Shown here one piece after another: positions 1 through 6,220 of a DNA stretch of 11,234 nt. A program made the translations under genes and the position numbers. The notes below the pieces were generated by a model. The model made no database searches. It was not told the origin of the DNA and was given only the letters and a program-made list of their open reading frames with translations. The first letter of the stretch is position 1. Each line of letters begins with the position of its first letter. Location of the stretch: NCBI GenBank assembly GCA_030633795.1, contig DAOWCB010000019.1, positions 1 to 11,234 on the forward strand, in the 5' to 3' direction. Source of the DNA: Candidatus Aminicenantota bacterium (lineage in GTDB: Bacteria; Acidobacteriota; Aminicenantia; Aminicenantales; Aminicenantaceae).

Positions 1-56
1 ACGCATTCTTTTATATCTTCTAGATGAGGAAAAAACAAGCTCTTCCATTCTTATTT

Positions 57-193
57 AAGCATCCTTATTTCCGTGATAAATGGGGCTTTTGGAGATGGTT
101 GAAGCGACCATTGAAGATTTAGCCTTCACGGAAGCAAAACTATTCCCGAAAGCCGATATTAAGCCTTTTGATATCACGGAAATAAGGATGCTT
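57..193. repeat. Palindromic MITE-like repeat element, copy 1
   Basis: The element is bounded by perfect 22-bp terminal inverted repeats at 57-78 and 172-193, beginning AAGCATCCTTATTTCCGTGA. The octamer TTCCGTGA occurs three times: in the left arm (69-76), and inverted inside (126-133) and in the right arm (174-181). A second, weaker inner inverted repeat (GGCTTTT near 85, AAAGCC near 150) makes the whole unit foldable into a long hairpin. A reverse-oriented relative lies at 8932-9053, with nearly identical outer ends and a conserved internal block around GGAAGCAAAAC. No credible protein is encoded and no target-site duplication is obvious. It is most likely a non-autonomous miniature inverted-repeat element or a dispersed palindromic repeat; a structured RNA is the alternative. 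Confidence 0.8.
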
Positions 194-222
194 CCCTTTT
201 TTATTGATGAGAAAACCTATGT

Positions 223-228
223 TATAAT
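223..228 (+). promoter_or_regulatory. Candidate -10 box for the radical SAM gene
   Basis: A perfect TATAAT lies nine bases before the GTG at 237. The -35 position (about 200-205, TTTATT) matches only weakly. If used, transcription would begin at about 235-237, at the start codon itself, which agrees with the lack of any Shine-Dalgarno sequence there. Confidence 0.4.
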
Positions 229-236
229 CAAAAAAA

Positions 237-1181
237 GTGCCAAAAGAAAATTTTGTCCCGGCCTATAGGAAAGCCTATGAAAAAGGGCTATTCCCTGACA
301 TCATCCAAAAGGCTAAAGACATGCTCGAGTCTTGTACGGTTTGCCCGCGTGATTGTGGTGTCGACCGCACCCAAGATGAAAAAGGCTTCTGTGAAGCCGG
401 CTATCTTCCGGAAGTTAGCTCCTATGCACCCCATTTTGGGGAAGAGAGCCCTCTTGTCGGACATCAAGGTTCTGGGACGATTTTTTTGACTCACTGCAAC
501 CTCGGATGCCTTTTCTGTCAAAATTATTCGATAAGTCATGCGGGAGAAGGCCGAAAAATTCCCATCCAAAAACTCGCAAAGGTCATGGTGGAACTCCAAC
601 GATTGGGTTGTCACAACATCAATTTTGTCAGTCCAACCCACTTCGTCCCTCAAATCCTTGAATCTCTTCCCCAAGCTATAGGAATGGGCCTTGATGTACC
701 TCTGGTATACAACACAGGAGGTTACGATTCGGTGGAGACTCTCCGCCTTCTTGATGGAGTTTTCGATATCTACATGCCAGATTTCAAATACACCAAATGG
801 GAAATCTCCGAAAAATATTCTCAGGCGCCAGACTACCCGCTTATAGCCAAGCAGGCCATAAAAGAAATGTTCCGTCAGGTAGGAGATCTGCAAATCGATG
901 AACAGGGAATCGCGTTTTGCGGCCTCCTCGTTCGCCACCTTGTGCTTCCCGCTGGCCTTGCAGGAACAAGGGACGCCATGCGATTTCTCGCCACAGAACT
1001 CTCCCAGAACACCTATGTGAACATCATGGATCAGTACTATCCTTGCGGAAATATTCCCCTGGATTCCCCTCTCCGCCGGAGAATCACATCTGAGGAATAC
1101 AACGAATCCATAGCCATCGCAAAAGAGGAAGGTATTACCCGGTTGGACAAAAGAGAGAAGCTTCGTAGCGTTTGGTTTTGA
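237..1181 (+). CDS. PflX-like radical SAM iron-sulfur protein
   Basis: This 314-residue protein belongs to the radical SAM group related to pyruvate formate-lyase activating enzymes (PflX, COG1313 type), whose physiological substrate is not established. The radical SAM CX3CX2C motif that holds the 4Fe-4S cluster and SAM is C87-N-L-G-C91-L-F-C94. Upstream, C33-T-V-C36-P-R-D-C40 and C52 form the N-terminal cysteine set typical of the family and probably bind another metal cluster. NFVSPTHF, VYNTGGYD and YMPDFKY are family-like core strands. The start is GTG: an in-frame TAA at 225-227 excludes earlier starts, and the VPAY...CPRDCGV N-terminus matches the usual start of these proteins. No Shine-Dalgarno is visible. 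No glycyl-radical enzyme is adjacent, so a PFL-activating role is not supported by context. The stop codon abuts that of the convergent MFS gene. Confidence 0.9.
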   Translation: MPKENFVPAYRKAYEKGLFPDIIQKAKDMLESCTVCPRDCGVDRTQDEKGFCEAGYLPEVSSYAPHFGEESPLVGHQGSGTIFLTHCNLGCLFCQNYSISHAGEGRKIPIQKLAKVMVELQRLGCHNINFVSPTHFVPQILESLPQAIGMGLDVPLVYNTGGYDSVETLRLLDGVFDIYMPDFKYTKWEISEKYSQAPDYPLIAKQAIKEMFRQVGDLQIDEQGIAFCGLLVRHLVLPAGLAGTRDAMRFLATELSQNTYVNIMDQYYPCGNIPLDSPLRRRITSEEYNESIAIAKEEGITRLDKREKLRSVWF

Positions 1182-2360
1182 TCAGGGGATCGACTTCGGC
1201 AGGGGAGATACCAAAGTAGACCTGCCCCAAAGCATAATCCCTGTCGATGACACGAAAACGATCAGAGCTAGGGATAAAAAGGCCTCTCTTATCCCCAGCG
1301 CATAGGATAGCCATCCAAAAATAAGCGGGCCGAGCGCAAAACCCAGATCAATCGAAGAAGCAAAAAGGCTTAATGCTTTGCCTTTATCCTTGGCCCCTAC
1401 CCCGTCCACACTCAGAGCAGAAAGGTGGGGATACAGAACTCCTGTTCCCAATCCCCAGACAATCCCGGAAAAAGCAAGCATTCCGCTGCTTTTGGACAGG
1501 TAAACCAAAACAGCACCGGCGCACAACAAATACAACGCGGGAAGCAACAACTTGGAACTTCCCCAGAACTTCAGCCATCGTCCTCCAAACAAACGCAAAG
1601 ATACAGCCGTCAGTCCCAGGCTCGTGTAAAAATATCCTGCTCTCAACGACACGCCTTCGTGAGCCAACAGGGGAACAAAGCTAAAGCTAGCACTCAACGC
1701 GACTTCAAATACAAAAGCCAGGAGGAATAGGAAAAACATCCTTTTTTGCCTCAACAAGCTAAAAAACCCTGTGCTTGCGAGTCCGTCATCTTCGCCTTTA
1801 GGAAGCGGCCGAAACTTCAGGAACAACACAAAGATCAGCGGGATGGAAGCAAAAAAAATGACAGAAAGAAAAAAGTAAAAAAAGCCATATCTTTTGATAA
1901 TCTCCTCACCCAATACGGGAACCACCAAAAGTGGAAGTAAGAAACCTGTGGACACCACTCCGATTGCATAGGTCCTCAAATCCTCCCGGACGACCAAAAT
2001 CACTATCAACAGCGCGGAAAGAATGAACAAAGAAAACCCGACTCCATGAAAAATCCTCAGGAAAATGACAAACCACCCAAGCCTCTGGATCGGAAGATAG
2101 AGTACCGAGGCAACCAGGACCATAAAAAGGCCCGCCAACATGATCTTCTTGGGATCCGTTCGGCTTAGGAGCCAGCCTCCGAACGGTCTGGAGAGGAATG
2201 CAGCGAAGGAAAAAAGGCCGATCAAAAATCCGATTTGTCTAGGACTTCCGTTCAGGCTTTCAAAAAAAAGGGGAAGTAAATTCAAAGCAGCGAGTGAAGA
2301 AAAGCAAAACAACATCAAAAACTGTATGGTGAAGACTTCTTTGGGAAGCTTTTTGTCCAT
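1182..2360 (-). CDS. Major facilitator superfamily transporter
   Basis: This is a very hydrophobic protein of about 392 residues with the spacing of a 12-helix MFS permease. A loop-2/3 motif-A-like stretch (SRPFGGWLLSRTDPKK) follows the second helix, a charged central loop (LKFRPLPKGEDDG) separates the two six-helix halves, and a helix 10-11 region (GLGTGVLYPHLSALSVDG) resembles sugar or drug efflux MFS proteins of the YfcJ/arabinose-efflux type. The substrate cannot be read from sequence. The start is uncertain. The ATG at 2360 begins just before the first helix and has a plausible promoter immediately upstream; an ATG at 2405 and a TTG at 2417 would add 15 or 19 residues that contain no helix. 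None of the three has a strong Shine-Dalgarno. It converges on the radical SAM gene with no gap. The upstream gene on the same strand ends about 190 bp away, so co-transcription is possible. Confidence 0.85.
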   Translation of the reverse strand: MDKKLPKEVFTIQFLMLFCFSSLAALNLLPLFFESLNGSPRQIGFLIGLFSFAAFLSRPFGGWLLSRTDPKKIMLAGLFMVLVASVLYLPIQRLGWFVIFLRIFHGVGFSLFILSALLIVILVVREDLRTYAIGVVSTGFLLPLLVVPVLGEEIIKRYGFFYFFLSVIFFASIPLIFVLFLKFRPLPKGEDDGLASTGFFSLLRQKRMFFLFLLAFVFEVALSASFSFVPLLAHEGVSLRAGYFYTSLGLTAVSLRLFGGRWLKFWGSSKLLLPALYLLCAGAVLVYLSKSSGMLAFSGIVWGLGTGVLYPHLSALSVDGVGAKDKGKALSLFASSIDLGFALGPLIFGWLSYALGIREAFLSLALIVFVSSTGIMLWGRSTLVSPLPKSIP

Positions 2361-2373
2361 GATAAAAGAAAAC

Positions 2374-2402
2374 AAAGTAACAGAAGTTCTACCAATATTC
2401 AA
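2374..2402 (-). promoter_or_regulatory. Candidate promoter for the MFS gene
   Basis: Reading the minus strand, TTGAAT (2402-2397) and TACTTT (2379-2374) are separated by 17 bp. The -35 match is good and the -10 match is weak. The predicted start of transcription is near 2367, only a few bases before the ATG at 2360, giving a very short leader. This spacing is the main reason for preferring the 2360 start. Confidence 0.25.
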
Positions 2403-2550
2403 CATCTTCTCGAGCAAAGCATTTCTGGAACCGTGATGGTCTTAAAGAAGTCGGGCAAGCTGATGAAGAAGTCATCCGGAGGCGAGCAGGCATGGTTCCT
2501 CGTGCAAACTTCAACAGGGATAAAACATCACAAAAATGCTTGGGAAGGCT

Positions 2551-3012
2551 TTAAAGGGAAGTTACCAGAGATTCGAGGACAAAATCTCGGTAATGCCGTA
2601 TGACGTCAAGAATAATATCTTCTTTTTTTAGCTTCAGGACGCCAACAGGATTTATGCTGTCCATAAACGGCAACGGCTTTTCTTCCAGGACATTCTTTCT
2701 GCTTTTCCGTCCTCTAATTCGCAAGGTCAATCTCAATTCAATCGAGTTTTTTGGCAGGCAAATGGCATAATGGAAATTATCTATCCGGGATCCGGGAAAG
2801 TTAATCAAGAATGTGAGGGATTTCCCCTTAACCCTTCTGGATTTTGATCTTATCCCAAATTCTTTCAGTTCTCCAGACAGGATTTCGAAAGCGGGCTCAA
2901 CGATAAACTCGCAAAACTGGGCAAAATCATCAAGCGTTTCTTTTTTACTCGTCTCGATAATTGCGTATTCTTCGAAAAAGCCAGCCAGATCTTTTTTCCA
3001 GTCAGACCCCAT
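2551..3012 (-). CDS. Conserved-looking hypothetical protein, about 153 residues
   Basis: I do not recognise the family. The protein appears soluble: there is no signal peptide or membrane helix. An acidic, helical N-terminal half (KKDLAGFFEEYAIIETSKKE, then an aromatic-rich helix) precedes a beta-like middle (SLTFLINFPGSRIDNFHYAI), a basic stretch (RLTLRIRGRKSRK) and a helical C-terminus (ILDVIRHYRDFVLESL). The start chosen is the ATG at 3012 because GAGG sits six bases upstream (3019-3022). A TTG at 3024 is in frame but would put that ribosome binding site inside the gene. It lies divergently to the first NSS transporter across about 130 bp and upstream of the MFS gene. Coding character is supported by the good ribosome binding site and a full-length frame. 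Its role is unknown. Confidence 0.7.
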   Translation of the reverse strand: MGSDWKKDLAGFFEEYAIIETSKKETLDDFAQFCEFIVEPAFEILSGELKEFGIRSKSRRVKGKSLTFLINFPGSRIDNFHYAICLPKNSIELRLTLRIRGRKSRKNVLEEKPLPFMDSINPVGVLKLKKEDIILDVIRHYRDFVLESLVTSL

Positions 3013-3062
3013 AATAAACCTCAATACAGCAAATCGTCATGTATATTACCACATTTTTCACA

Positions 3063-3086
3063 AGCTCGGCAAATCGAGCTCTTTTT
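3063..3086 (+). terminator. Terminator-like hairpin in the leader of the first NSS gene
   Basis: AGCTCG (3063-3068), a six-base loop GCAAAT, and CGAGCT (3075-3080) are followed by C and five T (3082-3086). This is a short but well-formed intrinsic-terminator shape on the + strand, 57 bp before the transporter start codon. No + strand gene precedes it, so it could be an attenuator or a regulatory dyad in the leader. A TATATT at 3042-3047 could be a -10 box just upstream, without a clear -35. The six-base-pair stem makes strong termination doubtful. Confidence 0.4.
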
Positions 3087-3142
3087 CTAGCAAAGCCCCT
3101 TTTATTGAGAAGATTTTTATGCTAAAAGTATGGGAGATAAAA

Positions 3143-4510
3143 ATGGAAAGTCAGGAACTGGATAAAAGAGGCCGGTGGGGATCCAAAGTTGTCTTTATTT
3201 TTGCAGCATCAGGGTCCGCGATCGGATTGGGAAACATATGGCGCTTCCCCATGATGGTCGGACTCAACGGAGGCGCGATCTTTGTCCTAGTCAACATTGT
3301 GGCTATTATTTTGATCGGGTTCACTGTCATGTTGGCCGCGTTTGCGATGGGACGCCACACAAAAAAAAATCCAGTCGGCGCTTACAATGCTATCAAACCC
3401 CGTTCTCCCTGGAAGTTGGCTGGCTACATAGGAGTTTTCGGGAGTGCTTGCATCTTGTCCTTTTACGGGGTTGTGGCCGGATGGGCCCTCGGATATTTCT
3501 ATAAGACTGTCGGAGGGGCCTTCAAAGGAAATATCACCTGGCAGTCTTCCGATGAGATATTCAGCAATTTTGTTGGACGGCCACTCGAGATCATCTTCTG
3601 CCTGTTCGTGATTATAGGTTTGACCACTTTTGTCATTTCCAAAGGAGTGAGGGCCGGAATCGAGAGATGGTCCAAAATTCTGATGCCTGTACTTTTTGGA
3701 CTGATCATCTTGTTGGCCTTAAGGGCCGTGACTCTTCCAGGTGCAGGAACTGGATTGTCTTTTTATCTAAAACCTGATTTTTCCAAGTTTAACATGACAG
3801 TTCTTTTCTTTGCTGTGGGACAGGCCTTTTTTTCGCTGAGCTTAGGGGCCGGAACCATGATAACATATGCCAGCTACCTGCCTAAAAGCGACAATCTTGT
3901 GTCCTCGGCTGGCTGGGTCTGTTTCTTTGATTCCCTCATTGCTATCTTAGCCGGAATCATCATCTTTCCTACCCTTTTTGCTACACCAGGAATAACACCG
4001 GATAAATTCGAAGCCAGCGGTGGATTGATGTTCCAAGTCTTCCCCATCATTATCTCCAAAATTCCTGGTGGCTATTTCTTCGGCATCCTCTTCTTTTTCC
4101 TGATCCTTGTGGCAGCCCTGACTTCGACCATTTCCATGCTGGAAGTGCCAGTGGCTTATTTTGTCGACGAACGTAACTGGTCACGAAAAAAGGCGGCTTT
4201 GTTGGTAGGTCTTTTCTGCTTTTTCCTCGGCCTCCCTTCTGGCCTGTCTCATGGCGGAGTGGATATCTTCACTAAGTGGAATTTCATGAAAAACATGGAC
4301 CTGTTTTTCAGCAACATTCTTTTGGCTGTGGGTGCTTTGATCATCAGCATTTTTGTTGGTTACGTCTGGAGAGTTAAAAATGCCTTGAAGGAAATCTCCT
4401 TCGGAAATCCCCGATTTAGGCTCAAACCTGTTTGGGTATTCAACATCAAATTTTTGGCACCAGTCGTCATCATCATCATTCTTATCTTTATCCGAACTTT
4501 TGCAGGATAA
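3143..4510 (+). CDS. NSS (SLC6-type) sodium:amino-acid symporter, first paralogue
   Basis: This 455-residue inner-membrane protein of the neurotransmitter:sodium symporter family should import amino acids with Na+. The length suits the 11-helix bacterial branch. TM1 carries GSAIGLGNIWRFP (24-36), the unwound sodium/substrate segment; TM6 carries VGQAFFSLSLGAG (225-237). Aligned to LeuT, Asn of GLGN, Tyr108 (Y108 here), Phe253 and Ser256 are kept. The highly conserved TM2 glutamate (LeuT Glu62) is Ala66 here (MLAAFAMGR), whereas the paralogue downstream keeps Glu. The pocket residue equivalent to LeuT Phe259 is Ala236. The start is the ATG at 3143, with GGGAG at 3132-3136; an in-frame ATG at 3119 and a long open stretch back to 2813 lie over the leader and the opposite-strand gene, and the start matches the paralogue's N-terminus. 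It is first in an amino-acid transport cluster, separated from the next gene by a repeat-bearing 343-bp spacer. Confidence 0.9.
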   Translation: MESQELDKRGRWGSKVVFIFAASGSAIGLGNIWRFPMMVGLNGGAIFVLVNIVAIILIGFTVMLAAFAMGRHTKKNPVGAYNAIKPRSPWKLAGYIGVFGSACILSFYGVVAGWALGYFYKTVGGAFKGNITWQSSDEIFSNFVGRPLEIIFCLFVIIGLTTFVISKGVRAGIERWSKILMPVLFGLIILLALRAVTLPGAGTGLSFYLKPDFSKFNMTVLFFAVGQAFFSLSLGAGTMITYASYLPKSDNLVSSAGWVCFFDSLIAILAGIIIFPTLFATPGITPDKFEASGGLMFQVFPIIISKIPGGYFFGILFFFLILVAALTSTISMLEVPVAYFVDERNWSRKKAALLVGLFCFFLGLPSGLSHGGVDIFTKWNFMKNMDLFFSNILLAVGALIISIFVGYVWRVKNALKEISFGNPRFRLKPVWVFNIKFLAPVVIIIILIFIRTFAG

Positions 4511-4584
4511 CCATCCCAAACCTACCCAAGCCAACCCTCCCCTCCCCAGCATTAAGGTGTATATAAACTCAAAAAATGGCATTC

Positions 4585-4802
4585 TTATAAATAACCTGAA
4601 TTATTTACGAGTTGAGATTGCTGTGGATGTGAGGAGCGGTTCATGAAGCTGTATTTGTATACTGCGATTGGACCGCGACGAAACAGATGCAGTGAGATTA
4701 GCTCGCCCGCAGGGTAAAAACTATTGATGAGTATTATAAATAAATATGAAATTCAAAATTTTGTTGAGTGAAGTCATCAACAGTTTTTATAAATAATTCA
4801 GG
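4585..4802. repeat. Unit bounded by inverted repeats, with three direct repeats
   Basis: CCTGAATTATTTA at 4595-4607 is inverted perfectly at 4790-4802. The decamer TTATAAATAA occurs three times in direct orientation (4585-4594, 4734-4743, 4787-4796). A second stem pairs 4716-4730 (AAAAACTATTGATGA) with 4774-4788 at 14 of 15 positions. The arms are very AT-rich, while the interior (about 4621-4715) is richer in GC. This layout resembles a small inserted element or remnant between the duplicated transporter genes, but no target duplication or transposase is visible. Confidence 0.5.
4643..4717 (+). CDS. Possible 24-residue small protein
   Basis: An ATG at 4643 is preceded by GAGGAG (4631-4636) with six bases between them, a better ribosome binding site than those of most genes in this window. 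The frame runs 24 codons to TAA (4715-4717), starting MKLYLYTAIGPRR and ending in a Ser/Pro-rich tail. The product is basic, with one Cys and no membrane helix. It lies in the GC-richer interior of the repeat-bounded spacer and its stop overlaps the stem at 4716. It could be a leader peptide, a remnant of an inserted element's gene, or chance. Nothing identifies a function. Confidence 0.25.
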   Translation: MKLYLYTAIGPRRNRCSEISSPAG

Positions 4803-4853
4803 AATATTTCTTTTACAATCGCTGTTCATTGTGGTAATTAATACAGGATAAAA

Positions 4854-6212
4854 ATGGAAAATCAGGATTTGAGCCAGCGGGGAAAGTGGGGCTCCAAAGT
4901 CGCTTTTGTGTTTGCGGCTGCAGGCTCTGCTATCGGATTGGGAAATATCTGGCGTTTCCCGATGGTCGTTGGCCAAAACGGGGGGGCGCTTTTTGTTTTG
5001 GTCTACATCCTGGCCGTGGCTCTTATTGGATTTTCCGTCATGCTGGCTGAACTTGTCATCGGCCGGTATTCCCAGAAAAATCCAGCCGGCGCCTTCGAAT
5101 TCATCAAACCGGGAAGCCTGTGGAAACTCATCGGTTATTTTGGGATTTTGACAGCGGTGTGCATCCTTTCCTACTACGCCGTGATCGCCGGGTGGTCAGC
5201 CGGCTACCTGGTAAAAACCGCGACCGGTTCGTTCAAAACAGGCATAACGAGCGAGCTAACCGATAAAATATTCACAGAATTCAGTGCAGATCCCCTTCAA
5301 ACGATCCTGTTCTTCCTGATGATGATCGGCATCACGACATTAATCGTGTCCAAGGGAATCAAAGGCGGCATCGAAAGGTGGACAAAAATCTTGATGCCGA
5401 TATTGTTTATTTTGATTATTTACCTGGCCATAAAAGCCTTGATGCTACCAGGAGCCAAGGAAGGGATTTCTTTTTATCTCAAACCGGATTTTTCTCAACT
5501 GAGCGGAAAACTCGTCCTGTTTGCCCTGGGGCAGGCATTTTTTTCCTTAAGCCTGGGTATGGGAATCATGTTGACCTACGGCAGTTACATTTCCAAATCA
5601 GATAACCTTGTCACTTCAGCAGGCTGGGTTTGTTTTTTTGACTCACTGATCGCCTTTTTAGCCGGTATCATCATCTTCCCCACACTTTTTGCCATTCCGG
5701 GAATCGCTCCTACCGCTGGTTCAGGGCTTGTTTTTAAAGTCCTGCCTCTCATCTTCTCAAAGATTCCGAACGGAGTCCTTTTCGGAACCCTGTTTTTTAT
5801 CTTATTTTCGATAGCCGCTCTCACTTCAACAATTTCTCTTCTGGAAGTTCCGGTTTCATATTTTGTGGATGAACGGAGTTGGTCGCGGAAAAAAGCAGCC
5901 ATTCTGGTTGGTCTGTTCATCTTTTGTCTTGGGATTCCATCGGTCCTTTCCTCTGGAGGCATGGCCTTTTTTACGAAGATCGATTTCATGGGCAAAATGG
6001 ACTTTATCTTCCTTTCTCTGTTTCTTCCGATCGGGGCCCTTTTGATCTGCCTATTTTTAGGATACGTCTGGGGAATGAAAAATGCAGCTCAAGAAGTCCT
6101 CTCCGGCAATCCCCGGTTTAAGCTGCGACCCCTCTGGTCCTTTTCCATAAAATTTCTATCACCGATCGCGATACTCATCATTCTTTATTTCATCAAAACC
6201 ATCGCTGAATAG
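4854..6212 (+). CDS. NSS (SLC6-type) sodium:amino-acid symporter, second paralogue
   Basis: This 452-residue paralogue of the preceding transporter aligns along its whole length with few gaps and clearly more than half identical residues by eye. It has the same TM1 GSAIGLGNIWRFP (24-36) and TM6 VGQAFF-SLSLGMG (225-237) motifs, but keeps the conserved TM2 glutamate as Glu66 (MLAELVIGR). The residue equivalent to LeuT Phe259 is Met236, as I recall for the bacterial hydrophobic amino-acid transporter MhsT, so broad hydrophobic or aromatic amino-acid uptake is a reasonable inference. The ATG follows AGGA (4845-4848) at five bases. The AGCS gene begins only eight bases after the stop, with its ribosome binding site touching the stop codon, so the two are almost certainly co-transcribed and probably translationally coupled. 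Confidence 0.92.
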   Translation: MENQDLSQRGKWGSKVAFVFAAAGSAIGLGNIWRFPMVVGQNGGALFVLVYILAVALIGFSVMLAELVIGRYSQKNPAGAFEFIKPGSLWKLIGYFGILTAVCILSYYAVIAGWSAGYLVKTATGSFKTGITSELTDKIFTEFSADPLQTILFFLMMIGITTLIVSKGIKGGIERWTKILMPILFILIIYLAIKALMLPGAKEGISFYLKPDFSQLSGKLVLFALGQAFFSLSLGMGIMLTYGSYISKSDNLVTSAGWVCFFDSLIAFLAGIIIFPTLFAIPGIAPTAGSGLVFKVLPLIFSKIPNGVLFGTLFFILFSIAALTSTISLLEVPVSYFVDERSWSRKKAAILVGLFIFCLGIPSVLSSGGMAFFTKIDFMGKMDFIFLSLFLPIGALLICLFLGYVWGMKNAAQEVLSGNPRFKLRPLWSFSIKFLSPIAILIILYFIKTIAE

Positions 6213-6220
6213 AGGAAATC

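Larger units (their letters stand above)
4511..4853. other. 343-bp spacer between the NSS paralogues
   Basis: The first 70 bp are C-rich and contain no clear terminator or repeat. Positions 4585-4802 hold nested direct and inverted repeats and a possible short ORF, described separately. The last 50 bp contain TTTACA (4812-4817) and TAATTA (4835-4840), 17 bp apart, a weak promoter candidate for the second NSS gene, and the ribosome binding site AGGA (4845-4848). No tRNA-like cloverleaf or known riboswitch is recognised. Confidence 0.5.

Noticed and set aside
1..48. Possible N-terminus of a divergent minus-strand gene (MEELVFSSSRRYKRM...)
   Set aside because: Only 16 codons are in the window, without a convincing ribosome binding site or recognisable sequence.
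80..268. 62-codon open frame across repeat copy 1 and into the radical SAM gene
   Set aside because: It lies mostly within the non-coding palindromic element, has no ribosome binding site, and overlaps a well-supported gene in another frame.
288..938. Long antisense frame opposite the radical SAM gene
   Set aside because: The + strand protein has clear cysteine motifs and full-length family similarity. The antisense frame is a by-product of its codon use; similar shadows lie opposite the NSS, AGCS and EnvC-like genes.
2436..2603. Lysine-rich 55-codon + strand frame between the MFS and hypothetical genes
   Set aside because: It overlaps the 3' end of the opposite-strand gene, no ribosome binding site precedes its ATG, and the product resembles nothing. 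A second frame here (a stretch ending RAGMVPRANFNRD) could be a gene remnant but is too short to call.
2813..3142. N-terminal extension of the first NSS transporter
   Set aside because: The frame is open, but it lies antisense to the hypothetical gene and across the leader hairpin. The paralogue starts at the equivalent of 3143, where a GGGAG ribosome binding site is found.
4621..4715. tRNA, riboswitch or group II intron remnant in the NSS spacer
   Set aside because: A GCGGTTC/GGACCGC stem can be drawn, but there is no T-loop signature, cloverleaf or known riboswitch core, and no intron domain V was recognised.
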